A stretch of DNA of 64,000 bases from JAEUJM01 sp964635055. Lineage in GTDB: Bacteria; Actinomycetota; Acidimicrobiia; Acidimicrobiales; DATDAH01. The stretch's first letter is position 1; the number at the start of each line of letters is the position of its first letter. Positions 17,738 through 26,147 of the stretch are shown in pieces. The stretch lies in contig CAZWMT010000007.1 of the NCBI GenBank assembly GCA_964635055.1, positions 95,182-159,181 of the forward strand, given 5' to 3'. The notes beneath the pieces were generated by a model. It worked only from the letters and a program-made list of their open reading frames with translations. It ran no database searches and had not been told where the DNA came from. A program made the translations under genes and the position numbers.

Positions 17738-18784
17738 ATGCAACCAGTCGAACTCGAGCGGGAGGTCATGCATCAGCTGCCGACCGTCCTGGCGTCGCTC
17801 TTCGGCCAGCAGGAGGCCAGGTTCAAGGTCCAGGTCGAGGCGGCCAGCGACCCTCGGGTGGATGTCGTGATCGAGGACGGGGCCCGTCGTCGCTGGCTGG
17901 TCGAGGTGAAGGCCTCGAGCAGCCCGGGGACGATCGCCGCCGCGGCCGAACAGCTACAGCGGCTCGATCCGAACCGGGGGCTGCCCATGCTGGCGGTTCC
18001 GTTTATGACACCTGCCGGCGCCAAGGCTGCTGCCGACCGCGGCCTGAACTGGATCGACCTGTCGGGCAACGCCCGTATCCGAGCGGACGGCGTGTTCGTC
18101 TCGGTGGAGGGACGCCCGCGCCAGATCGCCACCAGAGGGCGACCCTCCTCGCCGTTCGCTCCCAAGAGCTCCCGCGTCGCGCGGCTCCTGCTGCTCGACC
18201 CCTGGCGGTGGTGGCGCCAGGCCGACCTCGCCGAGACCGCGCGCCTCGATGACGGGCATGTGTCGCGGATCGTGCGCAGGCTCGATGCCGACGCGCTGCT
18301 CGACCGAGAGCACAACCGGCTGCGACCCCGAGATCCCGACCTGCTCCTCGATGCGTGGGCCGACGACTACCGCTTCGATCGCCATGACCTCGTGGTCGGG
18401 CACATGACGGGCTCGGGCATCGAGCTCGCTCGACAGCTCCACCAGGGCCTCAGCGAGCACGGCGTCGGTCATGCCTTCACCGGCCTGCCAGCCGCCTGGG
18501 CGCTCAGCCGCTTCGTCCGGTTCCGCCTCAACAGCGTCTACGTCGACGATGACCCACGTGACGCGGCGCAAGCGCTGGACCTGCGCCGGAACGAAGCAGG
18601 CGCCAACGTGCAACTCATCGGCCCCGACGACCATGGGGTCTTCGACGGGCAGCGCGAGGTCGCCGGCCTGCCGTGTGTGTCACCGGTACAGACCTACCTC
18701 GACCTGGGCCACCTGCCGGAGCGTGCCAACGAGGCCGCACGTCAACTGCGGGAGGACGGGCTCCTCTGGAGCAACGATGCCTGA
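17738..18784 (+). CDS. AbiEi-type antitoxin / transcriptional regulator
   Basis: ATG 17738 with a GAGG-type site upstream gives 348 aa. Residues 10-110 look like a nuclease-fold segment (VDVVIEDGARRRWLVEVK), followed by a winged helix (RQADLAETARLDDGHVSRIV) and the long C-terminal AbiEi_1-like domain (FTGLPAAWALSRFVRFR, CVSPVQTYLDL). Type IV antitoxins of this kind repress their operon and oppose an AbiEii nucleotidyltransferase without direct binding. The next ORF starts inside its last codons (ATG 18777), as expected for abiE operons. Confidence 0.8.
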   Translation: MQPVELEREVMHQLPTVLASLFGQQEARFKVQVEAASDPRVDVVIEDGARRRWLVEVKASSSPGTIAAAAEQLQRLDPNRGLPMLAVPFMTPAGAKAAADRGLNWIDLSGNARIRADGVFVSVEGRPRQIATRGRPSSPFAPKSSRVARLLLLDPWRWWRQADLAETARLDDGHVSRIVRRLDADALLDREHNRLRPRDPDLLLDAWADDYRFDRHDLVVGHMTGSGIELARQLHQGLSEHGVGHAFTGLPAAWALSRFVRFRLNSVYVDDDPRDAAQALDLRRNEAGANVQLIGPDDHGVFDGQREVAGLPCVSPVQTYLDLGHLPERANEAARQLREDGLLWSNDA

Positions 18785-19454
18785 CAAGCCGCGCCACCGG
18801 TCGGGATACACGACCGAGGAGACCGAGGCGGTCCGATCGGCCTGCCTGACGGTCGCGGTCACGCTCGGGGCCATGCTCGAAGACCTGCGCATCGTCGGCG
18901 GTCTCGTCCCCGCTCTCCTGATCGACCTCGGTGGCGAGGGTGCTGACAGCGAGCACGAGGAGCATCCCGGCACGAACGACCTCGACCTCGGCTTGTCGCT
19001 CGCCCTGCTCGACGACGAGCGGTACGCCGAGATCAGCGATCGGCTCCGCCGTGAGGGTTTCCAGCCCGACACCAACGATGCGGGTAACCAGACGGTGCAA
19101 CGTTGGCGGTGGCGCTTGGAGCAACTGACCGTGACCACCGACTTCCTGATGCCGCCGGCGCCGGGCCAGGCCGAGGACCTACGGGTCCAGAGCCTCCAGC
19201 CTGATTTCGGTGCCCTCGTCACCCCGGGGCTGCAGCTCGCTTTCGACGAGCGTGTCGACGTGCAGATCGAAGGTTGGACGCTGCGGGGGGAGCGTGCGAC
19301 TCGGACGGTTCCCGTATGTGGCCCTGCAGCGTTCACCGTGCTCAAGGCCCTCGACAAGACCATCCTCACCGAACGCATCGGCGCACTCGATGCTGCGCTG
19401 ATCCGTCGCATCGACGCCGGGCTTCGGCGGGCCCTCGACCTCGGGGTCACCTGA
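18777..19454 (+). CDS. AbiEii-like nucleotidyltransferase with MazF-like tail
   Basis: ATG 18777 overlaps the antitoxin end by 8 bp; 225 aa. VGGLVPALLIDL and GTNDLDLGLSLALLDD are the AbiEii-type nucleotidyltransferase signature (the DxD acids that bind metal). The domain continues to AAFTVLKALD. At that point AbiEii proteins normally read on into a KDxYDLY motif, which is missing. Instead the last 33 residues (LDKTILTERIG, DAALIRRIDAGLRRALDLG) read like the C-terminal helix of MazF/PemK toxins. The ORF therefore looks like a chimera or truncation, and toxin activity may be lost. Confidence 0.75.
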   Translation: MPDKPRHRSGYTTEETEAVRSACLTVAVTLGAMLEDLRIVGGLVPALLIDLGGEGADSEHEEHPGTNDLDLGLSLALLDDERYAEISDRLRREGFQPDTNDAGNQTVQRWRWRLEQLTVTTDFLMPPAPGQAEDLRVQSLQPDFGALVTPGLQLAFDERVDVQIEGWTLRGERATRTVPVCGPAAFTVLKALDKTILTERIGALDAALIRRIDAGLRRALDLGVT

Positions 19455-19574
19455 GGCCGGCTCCGTCGACCCGACCCGAGATCGACTTGGGGGCTGGCAG
19501 ATTGCACTGGAGAGCTTCGGCAAACCTTACATTTACGTACCGGCAAATCGTGCAGTAGTGGTTAGGATCTCCCC

Positions 19575-20831
19575 GTGGAACGGTTCATCGAGCGCCACCT
19601 CACCGAGCAGGTCGACGGTGCACTCGATCACTTCCGAGTCGTGGTGCTGCACGGCGGGCGCCAGTGCGGTAAGTCGACCCTCGCCCGCCAGGTCGCCGAG
19701 AAACGCGGTGGCGCCTACTTCACGCTCGACGATCCCACGGTCCTCCAGGCTGCCCTCGCCGATCCCATCACGTTCCTCAGCCAGCCGACACCTCCGGTCG
19801 TGGTGGACGAGGTCCAGCTCGCAGGTGACCGCCTGGTTCGAGCAGCCAAACAGCTCGTCGACACCGACGGCACCCCGGGACGATTCCTGTTCACGGGTTC
19901 GACAAACTTCCTCACGGTGCCATCGATAAGCGAGTCGCTGGCCGGGCGCGCCCGCATCCTCCGGCTCTGGCCCCTCAGCCAGGCCGAACTCAGCGGTTGC
20001 CGTGGGGCCTCGATCGGCCAGTGGTTCGACGGTGATCCCGGACCGGCCGCGACCGACCAGCTCGACCGGAACGACTACCTCGAGGCGCTGTGTCGCGGCG
20101 GCTACCCGGAGGCGCGGGCGCTCGATCCTCCCTACCGGGGCGACTGGTACCAGGACTACGTCGAAACCGTCACGCAGCGCGACATCGTCGCGCTGGCCGA
20201 CGTGCGCAAGACCTCCGCCCTCCCCCGGCTGCTCCGATGGGCGGCCACGACCACGAGCGGGGAGCTCAACCTCGCCACGACCTCCCGGGACCTCGGCATC
20301 GATCGCCGGACCGTCACGACCTACCTCGAATGGCTCCAAGCCGTGTTCCTCGTCCACGGACTGCCCGCTTGGGCGCGGAGCCCGCTCGCGCGAGCCATCC
20401 ACCGGCCGAAGCTGCACCTCGTCGACAGCGGACTGGCCGCCAACCTCCTGCACGTGGACCCCGCGGCGCTCGCCTCCCCCACCGCCCCAGCGACCGGACG
20501 CCTCATGGAGTCGTTCGTGGTCGGCGAGATCGCCCGCCTCATCGGAGCATCCAACGATCGCATCGAGCTCTCCCACTACCGCGATCGCGATGACCGCGAG
20601 GTCGACCTCCTCCTCGAACGGGCCAACGGCGGCACCGTCGCCGTCGAGGTGAAGGCGACGGCGTCGCCGTCGGTCGATCAGCTTCGCCACGTCGCATGGC
20701 TGCGAGACCGCCTCGACCGTGCGTCCCCTGGAAGCTTCCGTGCCGGGATCCTCCTGCACGCCGGACCGCAGTCGCTCACCGTTGGCGATCGCCTCCACGT
20801 CCGCCCCATCAGTTCGCTCTGGGCAGCGTGA
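19575..20831 (+). CDS. AAA_14 / DUF4143 ATP-binding protein
   Basis: GTG 19575 with AGGA upstream gives 418 aa. HGGRQCGKSTLARQV is Walker A, PPVVVDEVQLA Walker B, and FTGSTNFL the sensor region of the AAA_14 fold. The C-terminal half is DUF4143 (RYPEA-like GGYPEARAL, IHRPKLHLVDSGLAANLL, ESFVVGEI, EVDLLLER, VAVEVKATASP), which has nuclease-like ExK residues. The family is widespread in accessory regions and its role is unknown, though the restriction-like fold suggests DNA handling. It is intact and monocistronic. An AT-rich stretch (ttacatttacgta, 19528-19540) just upstream may be its promoter. Confidence 0.88.
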   Translation: MERFIERHLTEQVDGALDHFRVVVLHGGRQCGKSTLARQVAEKRGGAYFTLDDPTVLQAALADPITFLSQPTPPVVVDEVQLAGDRLVRAAKQLVDTDGTPGRFLFTGSTNFLTVPSISESLAGRARILRLWPLSQAELSGCRGASIGQWFDGDPGPAATDQLDRNDYLEALCRGGYPEARALDPPYRGDWYQDYVETVTQRDIVALADVRKTSALPRLLRWAATTTSGELNLATTSRDLGIDRRTVTTYLEWLQAVFLVHGLPAWARSPLARAIHRPKLHLVDSGLAANLLHVDPAALASPTAPATGRLMESFVVGEIARLIGASNDRIELSHYRDRDDREVDLLLERANGGTVAVEVKATASPSVDQLRHVAWLRDRLDRASPGSFRAGILLHAGPQSLTVGDRLHVRPISSLWAA

Positions 20832-20948
20832 ATACCTGTCGCTCGATCCCACCCACGCGATCTGGCGCGCCCGCAGGATCGCACGGGACCACCCTGCCGG
20901 TGCGCCTGCCACCCCTGCGAAGGGAGATCAGCGGCGCTTCGCCGCCGG

Positions 20949-21033
20949 TCGCCGAAAGCGTTCCGCAGCGGAACGCTGCCACGCGACGTCATGCGCGGAT
21001 CAAGCTTCGGACCGACAGCGATCCATAGGCTGT
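20949..21033 (+). repeat. Dispersed repeat copy 2 (orphan mntA-type leader)
   Basis: Counterpart of 15272-15358 with conserved gccgaaagcgttcc, gcggaacgct, gacgtcatgc, cggatcaagc and gatcc-taggct blocks. No nucleotidyltransferase gene follows, so this looks like a leader left behind after loss of a module. It contains a perfect palindrome CGTTCCGC-A-GCGGAACG at 20959-20975. Confidence 0.65.
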
Positions 21034-21087
21034 GGCCTCTCACGGTGGCGCTAACACGACCACGACCATGATGCCGACGAGGAACGG

Positions 21088-21480
21088 GTGACCAGCTCCG
21101 ACGCGGCCGCCACCCCGCCCAGCGAACTGCCTGCTCACGCAACGAGCCGTTCTCGGGAGCACCCATCGACAGAACTACAGGGCTACCGTGCCGATGAGGT
21201 CTGGCAGACACAACAGGCCAGCGAGAGTGAGCCCACCGTGTTCAAGCCACCACACACCGACTCTGGCACTGCGCCTGAGGGCCGCCGCGCCGGTCTGTCG
21301 TGGCGTGGGTGGCTGACGATCGGGGCGTGCGTTGCGTACATCCTCTCGCCCGTCGACCTGGCCCCCGAGGCGCTCCTCGGGCCCCTTGGAGTGCCCGACG
21401 ACATCCTCGCGGCCTTGATCGCCGGCAAGGTGGTCCTGTCATCGCGTCGGAAGCCGAGGGCGACCGACGGGGGCGGCTAG
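21088..21480 (+). CDS. DUF1232 (YkvA-like) small membrane protein
   Basis: GTG 21088 gives 130 aa. Residues 1-65 are polar and low in structure. Residues 70-115 hold the DUF1232 core (WLTIGACVAYILSPVDLAPE, LLGPLGVPDDILAALIAG), which forms one or two membrane helices with the conserved SPxDLxPE turn. Function of this family is unknown. It lies between the DUF4143 ATPase and a string of gene fragments and shares no operon. Confidence 0.8.
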   Translation: MTSSDAAATPPSELPAHATSRSREHPSTELQGYRADEVWQTQQASESEPTVFKPPHTDSGTAPEGRRAGLSWRGWLTIGACVAYILSPVDLAPEALLGPLGVPDDILAALIAGKVVLSSRRKPRATDGGG

Positions 21481-21532
21481 CGCCCCAACGGGTTGGTGCG
21501 CTCCGCGCGACCGCTTCGATGGGCGGACATCA

Positions 21533-21589
21533 GTGCGACTGCTGACCTGGAACGTCGAGTTCGCCCCGCCGCCGGGCTCCCGACACCTT
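21533..21589 (+). pseudogene. 5' fragment of an EEP-family nuclease gene
   Basis: GTG 21533 begins RLLTWNVEFAPP, the usual first strand of endonuclease/exonuclease/phosphatase proteins, in which the Asn binds metal. Homology ends within about 18 codons. A related relic begins at 38930 with nearly the same bases. Confidence 0.5.
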
Positions 21590-21615
21590 CCTCGTGACGT
21601 TCCTGGGCTGGTCCG

Positions 21616-21906
21616 CAGAACGTCTTCGTTCCCGACTGCCTCACCGAATGGGACGCGGTGCAGCGGGCGCAGCCGCAGCTGCACCAAGCGCCTGTCACCG
21701 AGGACGTGTCCCGCCGAGCCCTGGAAGTGCAGGGCCTCCTCGCCCGCCGGGGCCACCATCGGGTCGCCCTTCCCGACCTCGTCACCTCCGCCGCGGCCGA
21801 GCGGTCCGGCGTCGCCGTCCTGCACTACGACCGCGACTACGACACGATCGCCTCGGTCACCGGCCAACCGGTCGAATGGGTGGTCGAACCCGGATCCGTG
21901 GACTGA
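21616..21906 (+). pseudogene. VapC-type PIN toxin, C-terminal fragment
   Basis: The last 80 codons read as the second half of a VapC ribonuclease: RRALEVQGLLARRGHHR, ALPDLVTSAAAERSGVAVLH and YDRDYDTIASVTGQ with the final acids and the closing PVEWVVEPGSVD. The N-terminal half with the first active-site Asp is absent, and no antitoxin precedes it. EEP-like sequence is fused upstream instead. It cannot encode an active toxin. Confidence 0.75.
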
Positions 21907-22028
21907 CGCGGCGATCTGCGAAGACGCTCACCTCGGCGCCACCGTCCGCCTCGGCGATCTGGCGGTCGACTGCGTCCAACCGGTGGGTCACATCGCCGTT
22001 GTCGGAGCCGTGCGCCGCAGCCGCTGCG

Positions 22029-22409
22029 TCACACGGCCACGATCTCGAGCGAGGCGCCGAGGGCGGTGGCGAGGTGCTCGAGGTCCTCCGGGTCGCTCGT
22101 GACCACGAGGTCCTTCCGCGCGACGGCTCCTGCGGCGACGACCGCGTCGACGATGTCTGACGTGCCAGCTCGGCCGCACGTGCGACCCGCGATGCGCGCC
22201 CGCCGCTCGTCGAGGGGCTCGATGTGGCACCCCTTCAGCAGACGAGACAGCCCCGCTTGAGGACCACCTCGCCACGCCTGGCCGAGGACGCCGGCGGGGA
22301 CGGTGGGGCGGATGCCTCGGTCGAGGGCGCGTCGATGGAGCAGCCAGACCAGCCGATCGTCGCGCTCGGCGGCGATGAGTGCGCCGGCGTCGTAGGTGAT
22401 GCCGGTCAA
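22029..22409 (-). CDS. VapC-type PIN toxin (pair 1)
   Basis: TTG 22409 lies just after the antitoxin stop; 126 aa. TYDAGALIAAERDDR holds the first PIN Asp, VPAGVLGQAWRGG the conserved middle, SDIVDAVVAAGA and VVTSDPEDLEHL the remaining acids. It should be an Mg-dependent RNase. It is paralogous to the VapC at 23615-24001, with which it shares the ERDDRLVW and RPTVPAGVL segments. Antitoxin and toxin are in the normal order on the minus strand. Confidence 0.88.
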   Translation of the reverse strand: MTGITYDAGALIAAERDDRLVWLLHRRALDRGIRPTVPAGVLGQAWRGGPQAGLSRLLKGCHIEPLDERRARIAGRTCGRAGTSDIVDAVVAAGAVARKDLVVTSDPEDLEHLATALGASLEIVAV

Positions 22410-22413
22410 CGGA

Positions 22414-22665
22414 TCAGCCGGCCGGGCGACTGTGGGGTAGGGCGCGATCGAGGATCGCGTCGGCCGCCGCGAGCTCCTCGGCGGTGAAGGGTCCATTTTC
22501 CGCTTCCCACTCCCGCACCGCCGCCAGCCCGCTCTCGATGGCGAGTCGGTTCTCCGCTGCTCGGTTGAGCCACGCCGACACGCTCACGCCGTCATGCTCG
22601 GCGGCGAGGGCGACCTCTCGAGCGACGACCTCGTCGAGCGCGACCGACAGCTTCTTCACGGCCAT
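22414..22665 (-). CDS. VapB-type antitoxin (pair 1)
   Basis: The product is 83 aa. The start MAVKKLSVALDE is a ribbon-helix-helix beta-strand, VSVSAWLNRAAE the following helices, and AAVREWEAENGP the toxin-binding tail, shared with the antitoxin at 23367-23618. It is directly upstream of its toxin. A GGTAGTACC palindrome sits 7 bp before the start and is the likely autoregulatory operator. Confidence 0.85.
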   Translation of the reverse strand: MAVKKLSVALDEVVAREVALAAEHDGVSVSAWLNRAAENRLAIESGLAAVREWEAENGPFTAEELAAADAILDRALPHSRPAG

Positions 22666-22672
22666 GCCCCGA

Positions 22673-22682
22673 TGGTACTACC
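22673..22682. promoter_or_regulatory. Candidate VapB operator 1 (TGGTACTACC)
   Basis: The core GGTAcTACC is a 9-bp palindrome with a central base. The same ten bases occur upstream of the second vapB at 23336-23345. Position next to both starts suggests binding by the paralogous RHH antitoxins. Confidence 0.5.
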
Positions 22683-22755
22683 GCGTTCCTACCCATGACC
22701 ACTGGTTTCCGGGGCGATTCAGTAACTGTCAGACCTCTTCAGCATGATCTGGTGC

Positions 22756-23295
22756 ATGCCAGATGACATCGACCCGAGCCACCGCCTCGAGCTGGTCACC
22801 GACCTCGCCGAGATCGACGCCGACATCGCCCGCTGGGGTTGTTCGTTTCTGACGGTCGAGGAACGCGGCCGGGGCCGGCCGGCCTTCGCCGCCACACTCG
22901 GCCTGGCGCACACCTACGGGCATCCCGAGCTCGTGGTCGTCGGCGGGAGCCAGACCCTGATGGTCGCCATCCTCACCGGCCTCTCGGACATGGTGCGGGT
23001 CGACGACGTCCGGCTCAGCCACTGGTCACGGCCCCGCCTCGAAGCCATCCCCTTCCAGCTGCTCGACGTGCACCCGACGCACTTCGAGACGCTGATGGAG
23101 TTCTGGCCCGCGTTCGCGTCGGAGCGGGGCCTGCGCACGGCAGACCCCGCCGCCCTGCAGGCGGTGATCCCCGACCGCTACTTCTGCGCCCACCACGCCA
23201 AGCGGAAGTACTGGCTCGACGATCCCCGCCCGCTCGCCGAACGACCCCGATCGGCCGGCCACCGTCCGCGGCGGCCGAAGCGGCGGGCGTCGTGA
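22756..23295 (+). CDS. DUF4262 protein
   Basis: ATG 22756 (ATG 22744 is an alternative) gives 179 aa. DADIARWGCSFLTVEERG, FAATLGLAHTYGHPELVVVG and DRYFCAHHAKRKYW are the DUF4262 hallmarks. Function is unknown. Proteins of this family often accompany restriction or toxin genes. It lies between two divergently oriented, paralogous VapBC pairs. The C-terminal 25 residues are Arg/Pro-rich. Confidence 0.85.
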   Translation: MPDDIDPSHRLELVTDLAEIDADIARWGCSFLTVEERGRGRPAFAATLGLAHTYGHPELVVVGGSQTLMVAILTGLSDMVRVDDVRLSHWSRPRLEAIPFQLLDVHPTHFETLMEFWPAFASERGLRTADPAALQAVIPDRYFCAHHAKRKYWLDDPRPLAERPRSAGHRPRRPKRRAS

Positions 23296-23335
23296 GCGCG
23301 GCCGAAGACCGCGACGGGTGCCCAAACCGGTTGCC

Positions 23336-23355
23336 TGGTACTACCACTGGTCGTA
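23336..23355. promoter_or_regulatory. Candidate VapB operator 2
   Basis: TGGTACTACC is repeated from 22673-22682 and is followed by a near copy, TGGTCGTACC, at 23349-23358. It stands 21 bp before the second vapB ATG, overlapping the expected promoter. Confidence 0.5.
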
Positions 23356-23366
23356 CCGTTGCGGTC

Positions 23367-23618
23367 ATGGGTGTCACCAAGCGATCGATCTCCCTCGACG
23401 ACTCCGTGGCCGCGCGGGTGGAACAGGCTGCGGAGGACGACGGCCTCTCCTTCTCAGCCTGGCTGTCGAAGGCCGCCGACAAGCAGTTGCGCCTTCGCGA
23501 GGGCATGCAGGGGGTACGGGAGTGGGAGGCCGAGGCCGGCCCGCTCACACCGGAGGAGATCGCCGAGGGTGAGGCGCTGTACGACCGGCTGATGGCCATG
23601 CGAGACGAGCCCTCGTGA
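23367..23618 (+). CDS. VapB-type antitoxin (pair 2)
   Basis: ATG 23367 gives 83 aa. MGVTKRSISLDDSVAARV is the RHH strand and helix, LSFSAWLSKAADK the second helix, and GVREWEAEAGPLTPEE the toxin-binding part, closely similar to pair 1. Its stop overlaps the vapC start (GTGA). The longer upstream frame belongs to the DUF4262 shadow and is not coding. Confidence 0.88.
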   Translation: MGVTKRSISLDDSVAARVEQAAEDDGLSFSAWLSKAADKQLRLREGMQGVREWEAEAGPLTPEEIAEGEALYDRLMAMRDEPS

Positions 23619-24001
23619 CGGACGAAGGACTCACCTACGACACGGGCGCCCTCATCGCCGCCGAGCGAGATGACCGGCTGGTGTGGTCCCTCCACCGGAC
23701 GGCACTAGGACGTGGGCAACGTCCCACCGTGCCCGCCGGCGTCCTGGCCGAGGCGTGGCGGGGCGGCCCTCAGCATCGGCTCTCCCGGCTGCTCGTTGGC
23801 TGCAACATCGAGGTCCTGACCGAGGAGCAGGCTCGAGCGGTCGGCAACCTGTGTGCTCAGAGCGCGCTCGCCGACACGGTCGACGTCGCCGTGGTGGAAG
23901 GCGCCCTACGTCGTAGCCAGGCCGTGGTGACGTCGAACCGCGCCCACATCGAGCAGGTAGCCGACGCCGCGGGGAGGCGCATCCCCATCCACGACGTGTA
24001 G
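23615..24001 (+). CDS. VapC-type PIN toxin (pair 2), last acidic residue changed
   Basis: GTG 23615 gives 128 aa, coupled to the antitoxin by a 4-bp overlap. TYDTGALIAAERDDR, VPAGVLAEAWRGG and LADTVDVAVVEGA keep three acidic positions. The final motif reads VVTSNRAHIEQV, where pair 1 has VVTSDPEDL, so the conserved Asp is Asn. This could weaken or abolish nuclease activity. The rest of the protein is intact and clearly paralogous to pair 1. Confidence 0.88.
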   Translation: MTDEGLTYDTGALIAAERDDRLVWSLHRTALGRGQRPTVPAGVLAEAWRGGPQHRLSRLLVGCNIEVLTEEQARAVGNLCAQSALADTVDVAVVEGALRRSQAVVTSNRAHIEQVADAAGRRIPIHDV

Positions 24002-24057
24002 CGGTCGGCGGTCGGCCACAGGCGGAGCGCCACGACTCGGCGCCGTAAGGTCCGGCC

Positions 24058-24357
24058 GTGCGCTTCGAGTTCACGGCGCCCCTGTGGCTCCACGACGGCG
24101 ACAAGGGTTGGCACTTCATCACGCTGCCCCACGATGTCGCCGACGAGATCGCCGACCTGGCTGACCAGGGCCACGCGAAGGGATTCGGATCCGTGCCCGT
24201 GCAGGTGACGGTCGGTGGGTCGACCTGGCAGACCTCGGTCTTCCCATCGAAGCAGGACGCCTCGTTCGTCCTACCGGTGAAGAAGGCCGTGCGGGTCGGC
24301 GAGGGCATCGAGCACGGGGACGACGTCGCTGTCCGGCTCGAGGTGCGCACCGCCTGA
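24058..24357 (+). CDS. DUF1905 protein
   Basis: GTG 24058 gives 99 aa, the normal length. FEFTAPLWLHDGDKGWHFITL, GFGSVPVQVTVGGSTWQTS and AVRVGEGIEHGDDVAVRL make up the whole DUF1905 beta-rich domain. Function unknown. A truncated relative with the same first strand lies at 39853-39966. It is monocistronic; the 250 bp after it hold no gene. Confidence 0.88.
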   Translation: MRFEFTAPLWLHDGDKGWHFITLPHDVADEIADLADQGHAKGFGSVPVQVTVGGSTWQTSVFPSKQDASFVLPVKKAVRVGEGIEHGDDVAVRLEVRTA

Positions 24358-24606
24358 TGGTGTCGGGCCGTCGCCACCTCGAGACCGCGTTCATCCCGGG
24401 GTTCGCCGACCGTTCCGGGGCACCGTGGAGCCGCCCAGCGCGGCTGAACAGTGCCACGAAAGGGCCAGGCGCGAGGTCAGGGAGCGAGGTCGGGGAGGGC
24501 GCGTCCCCGCCGGCCGAACCTGAGCGAGCGACGACGGGTCGTGATCCGCCACGACACGGCGGTCACCTGATCGGAGGGGCGGCCCATCGCCGAGGTTGTG
24601 ATTGCG

Positions 24607-25560
24607 TCAGCGCCCGCCGCCGCCCAGGACCCGGTCGAGGCCGAGGGCGGTCGCCACCCGGTTGGCCACCGGGTGGGGCAGGCCGGCGTGGAGGTCGTCG
24701 AGCTCGGCCTGCATGCGCTCCACCGTCTCGTCGTAGCAGGCCTGCACGACCGCGGGGTCGTCAGCCGCCTCCGGCCCGAGGTGCGACCAGTCGATCGGGT
24801 CGCCCACCCGGGCGGTCACCTTCGCCGGCAGGGGCCACGTCGGCAGCTGGACGGGGGCGATCCCCCACGGCGGCCCGGCGACCACCGGCATCACGTTGAT
24901 CCGCAGGCGGTCGAAGCCGAGGCGCTTGGCCACCGTCTCGCCCCGGGCGAGCACGATGATGGTGTCGTGGCTGCCGTGGGCCACCAGGGGGACGACCGGC
25001 GCACCGTGGCGGAGCGCCAGGCGCACGAATCCCGTGCGGCCCTGCAGCTCGATCCGGTGGCGCTCGGTCCACGGTCGGTAGTCCTCCGAGTCGCCCCCCG
25101 GGTAGACCATGACGGGATGGCCCCGGTCGAGGATGCGGTCGGCGTTCTCGTGGCTGGCCGGGACCGACCCCATCCGGCGGGCGAGCGGCGCCGCGCCGGG
25201 GATCCCGAAGAGGAAGTCGAACGCCATGCTGTACAGCGGCGCCTCCGCGCCCCGCTCGGCCACCCACCGGTGCAGGAACGCCCAGTAGTCGGGCATGTAG
25301 ACGCCCCCCGAGTGGTTGCCGACCACCAGGAACGGCCCCTCAGGGGGCAGGTTGTCGAACCCCTGCACCTCGGGGTCGAACCAGCGCAGCCACGCGCCGA
25401 TCAGCGGTTGCAGGCGTTCGATGGTCTCGGGGTCGCGCTGGTCGAGGTCGGCGCCCAGCTCGTGGTCGACCCGGCGGCGCAGCAGGTCCCACGGCGACCA
25501 CGGACGATCCTCCCGCTCGTCTTGTGGGTGGTACGGCTCCCCCATGGCCCCATCACGCAC
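24607..25560 (-). CDS. PlsC-like lysophospholipid acyltransferase
   Basis: The product is 317 aa (ATG 25545 is an alternative). FLVVGNHSGGVYMPDYW is the NHx4D-type acyl-transfer motif, VMVYPGGDSEDYRPW replaces the usual FPEG block, and APVVPLVAHGSHDTI is the third motif. This pattern fits the TMEM68/DGAT-like branch of bacterial acyltransferases, which esterify glycerolipids at the membrane. No neighbour on this strand belongs to lipid synthesis. A minisatellite begins about 90 bp before its start. Confidence 0.85.
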   Translation of the reverse strand: MRDGAMGEPYHPQDEREDRPWSPWDLLRRRVDHELGADLDQRDPETIERLQPLIGAWLRWFDPEVQGFDNLPPEGPFLVVGNHSGGVYMPDYWAFLHRWVAERGAEAPLYSMAFDFLFGIPGAAPLARRMGSVPASHENADRILDRGHPVMVYPGGDSEDYRPWTERHRIELQGRTGFVRLALRHGAPVVPLVAHGSHDTIIVLARGETVAKRLGFDRLRINVMPVVAGPPWGIAPVQLPTWPLPAKVTARVGDPIDWSHLGPEAADDPAVVQACYDETVERMQAELDDLHAGLPHPVANRVATALGLDRVLGGGGR

Positions 25561-25651
25561 CGGCGACCGACCGGGGGCAAGAGGCCAAGGTCCCGGATCC
25601 GGCGACCGTCGCGAGATCGGACGCCGCCGGTCACCTGCCGCCTCGCGACAT

Positions 25652-26100
25652 CGAGCGTCGCCGGCTGCTCATGGGTGGCGCAATCGTTCGGTCTCTGCCT
25701 CGGCCGACCCTCCCGACGGCGAGCGTCGCCGGCGGCTCACGGGCGGCGCAATCCTCTCGGCCCCGGTACCGGCCGACCCTCCCGACGGCGAGCGTCGCCG
25801 GCGGCTCACGGGCGGCGCAATCCTCTCGGCCCCGGTACCGACCGACCCTCCCGACGACGAGCGTCGCCGGCGGCTCACGGGCGGCGCAATCCTCTCGGCC
25901 CCGGTACCGACCGACCCTCCCGACGACGAGCGTCGCCGGCCGTTCACGGGCAGCGCAACCGTCCCGACCGCGGCGCCAGAAGACCCTCCCGACGGCGGCT
26001 CACGGGCAGCGCAATCGTTCGGTCTCTGCCCCGGCCGACCCTCCCGACGTCGGGCGTTGGCGGGCGTTCACGGGCCGCGTTCGGCTCGGCCTCGGCGCCG
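25652..26100. repeat. 69-bp minisatellite, about six units
   Basis: Units begin (cgagcgtcgccgg) at 25652, 25720, 25789, 25858 and 25927. The spacing is 68 then 69 bp; the central three units are nearly identical. Degenerate units follow to about 26100 (tcacgggcagcgcaatcg, gaccctcccgac). Because 69 is divisible by three, several frames stay open, but no ribosome site or domain supports translation. It fills the 587-bp gap between two divergent genes. Confidence 0.85.
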
Positions 26101-26147
26101 GCCGTGCTACCAAGTGGCTCCACGCCGACCGACGAGCAGGAGGCACC

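Noticed and set aside
25652..26100. CRISPR-like array
   Set aside because: Units are contiguous 69-bp repeats without unique spacers and no cas gene is near.
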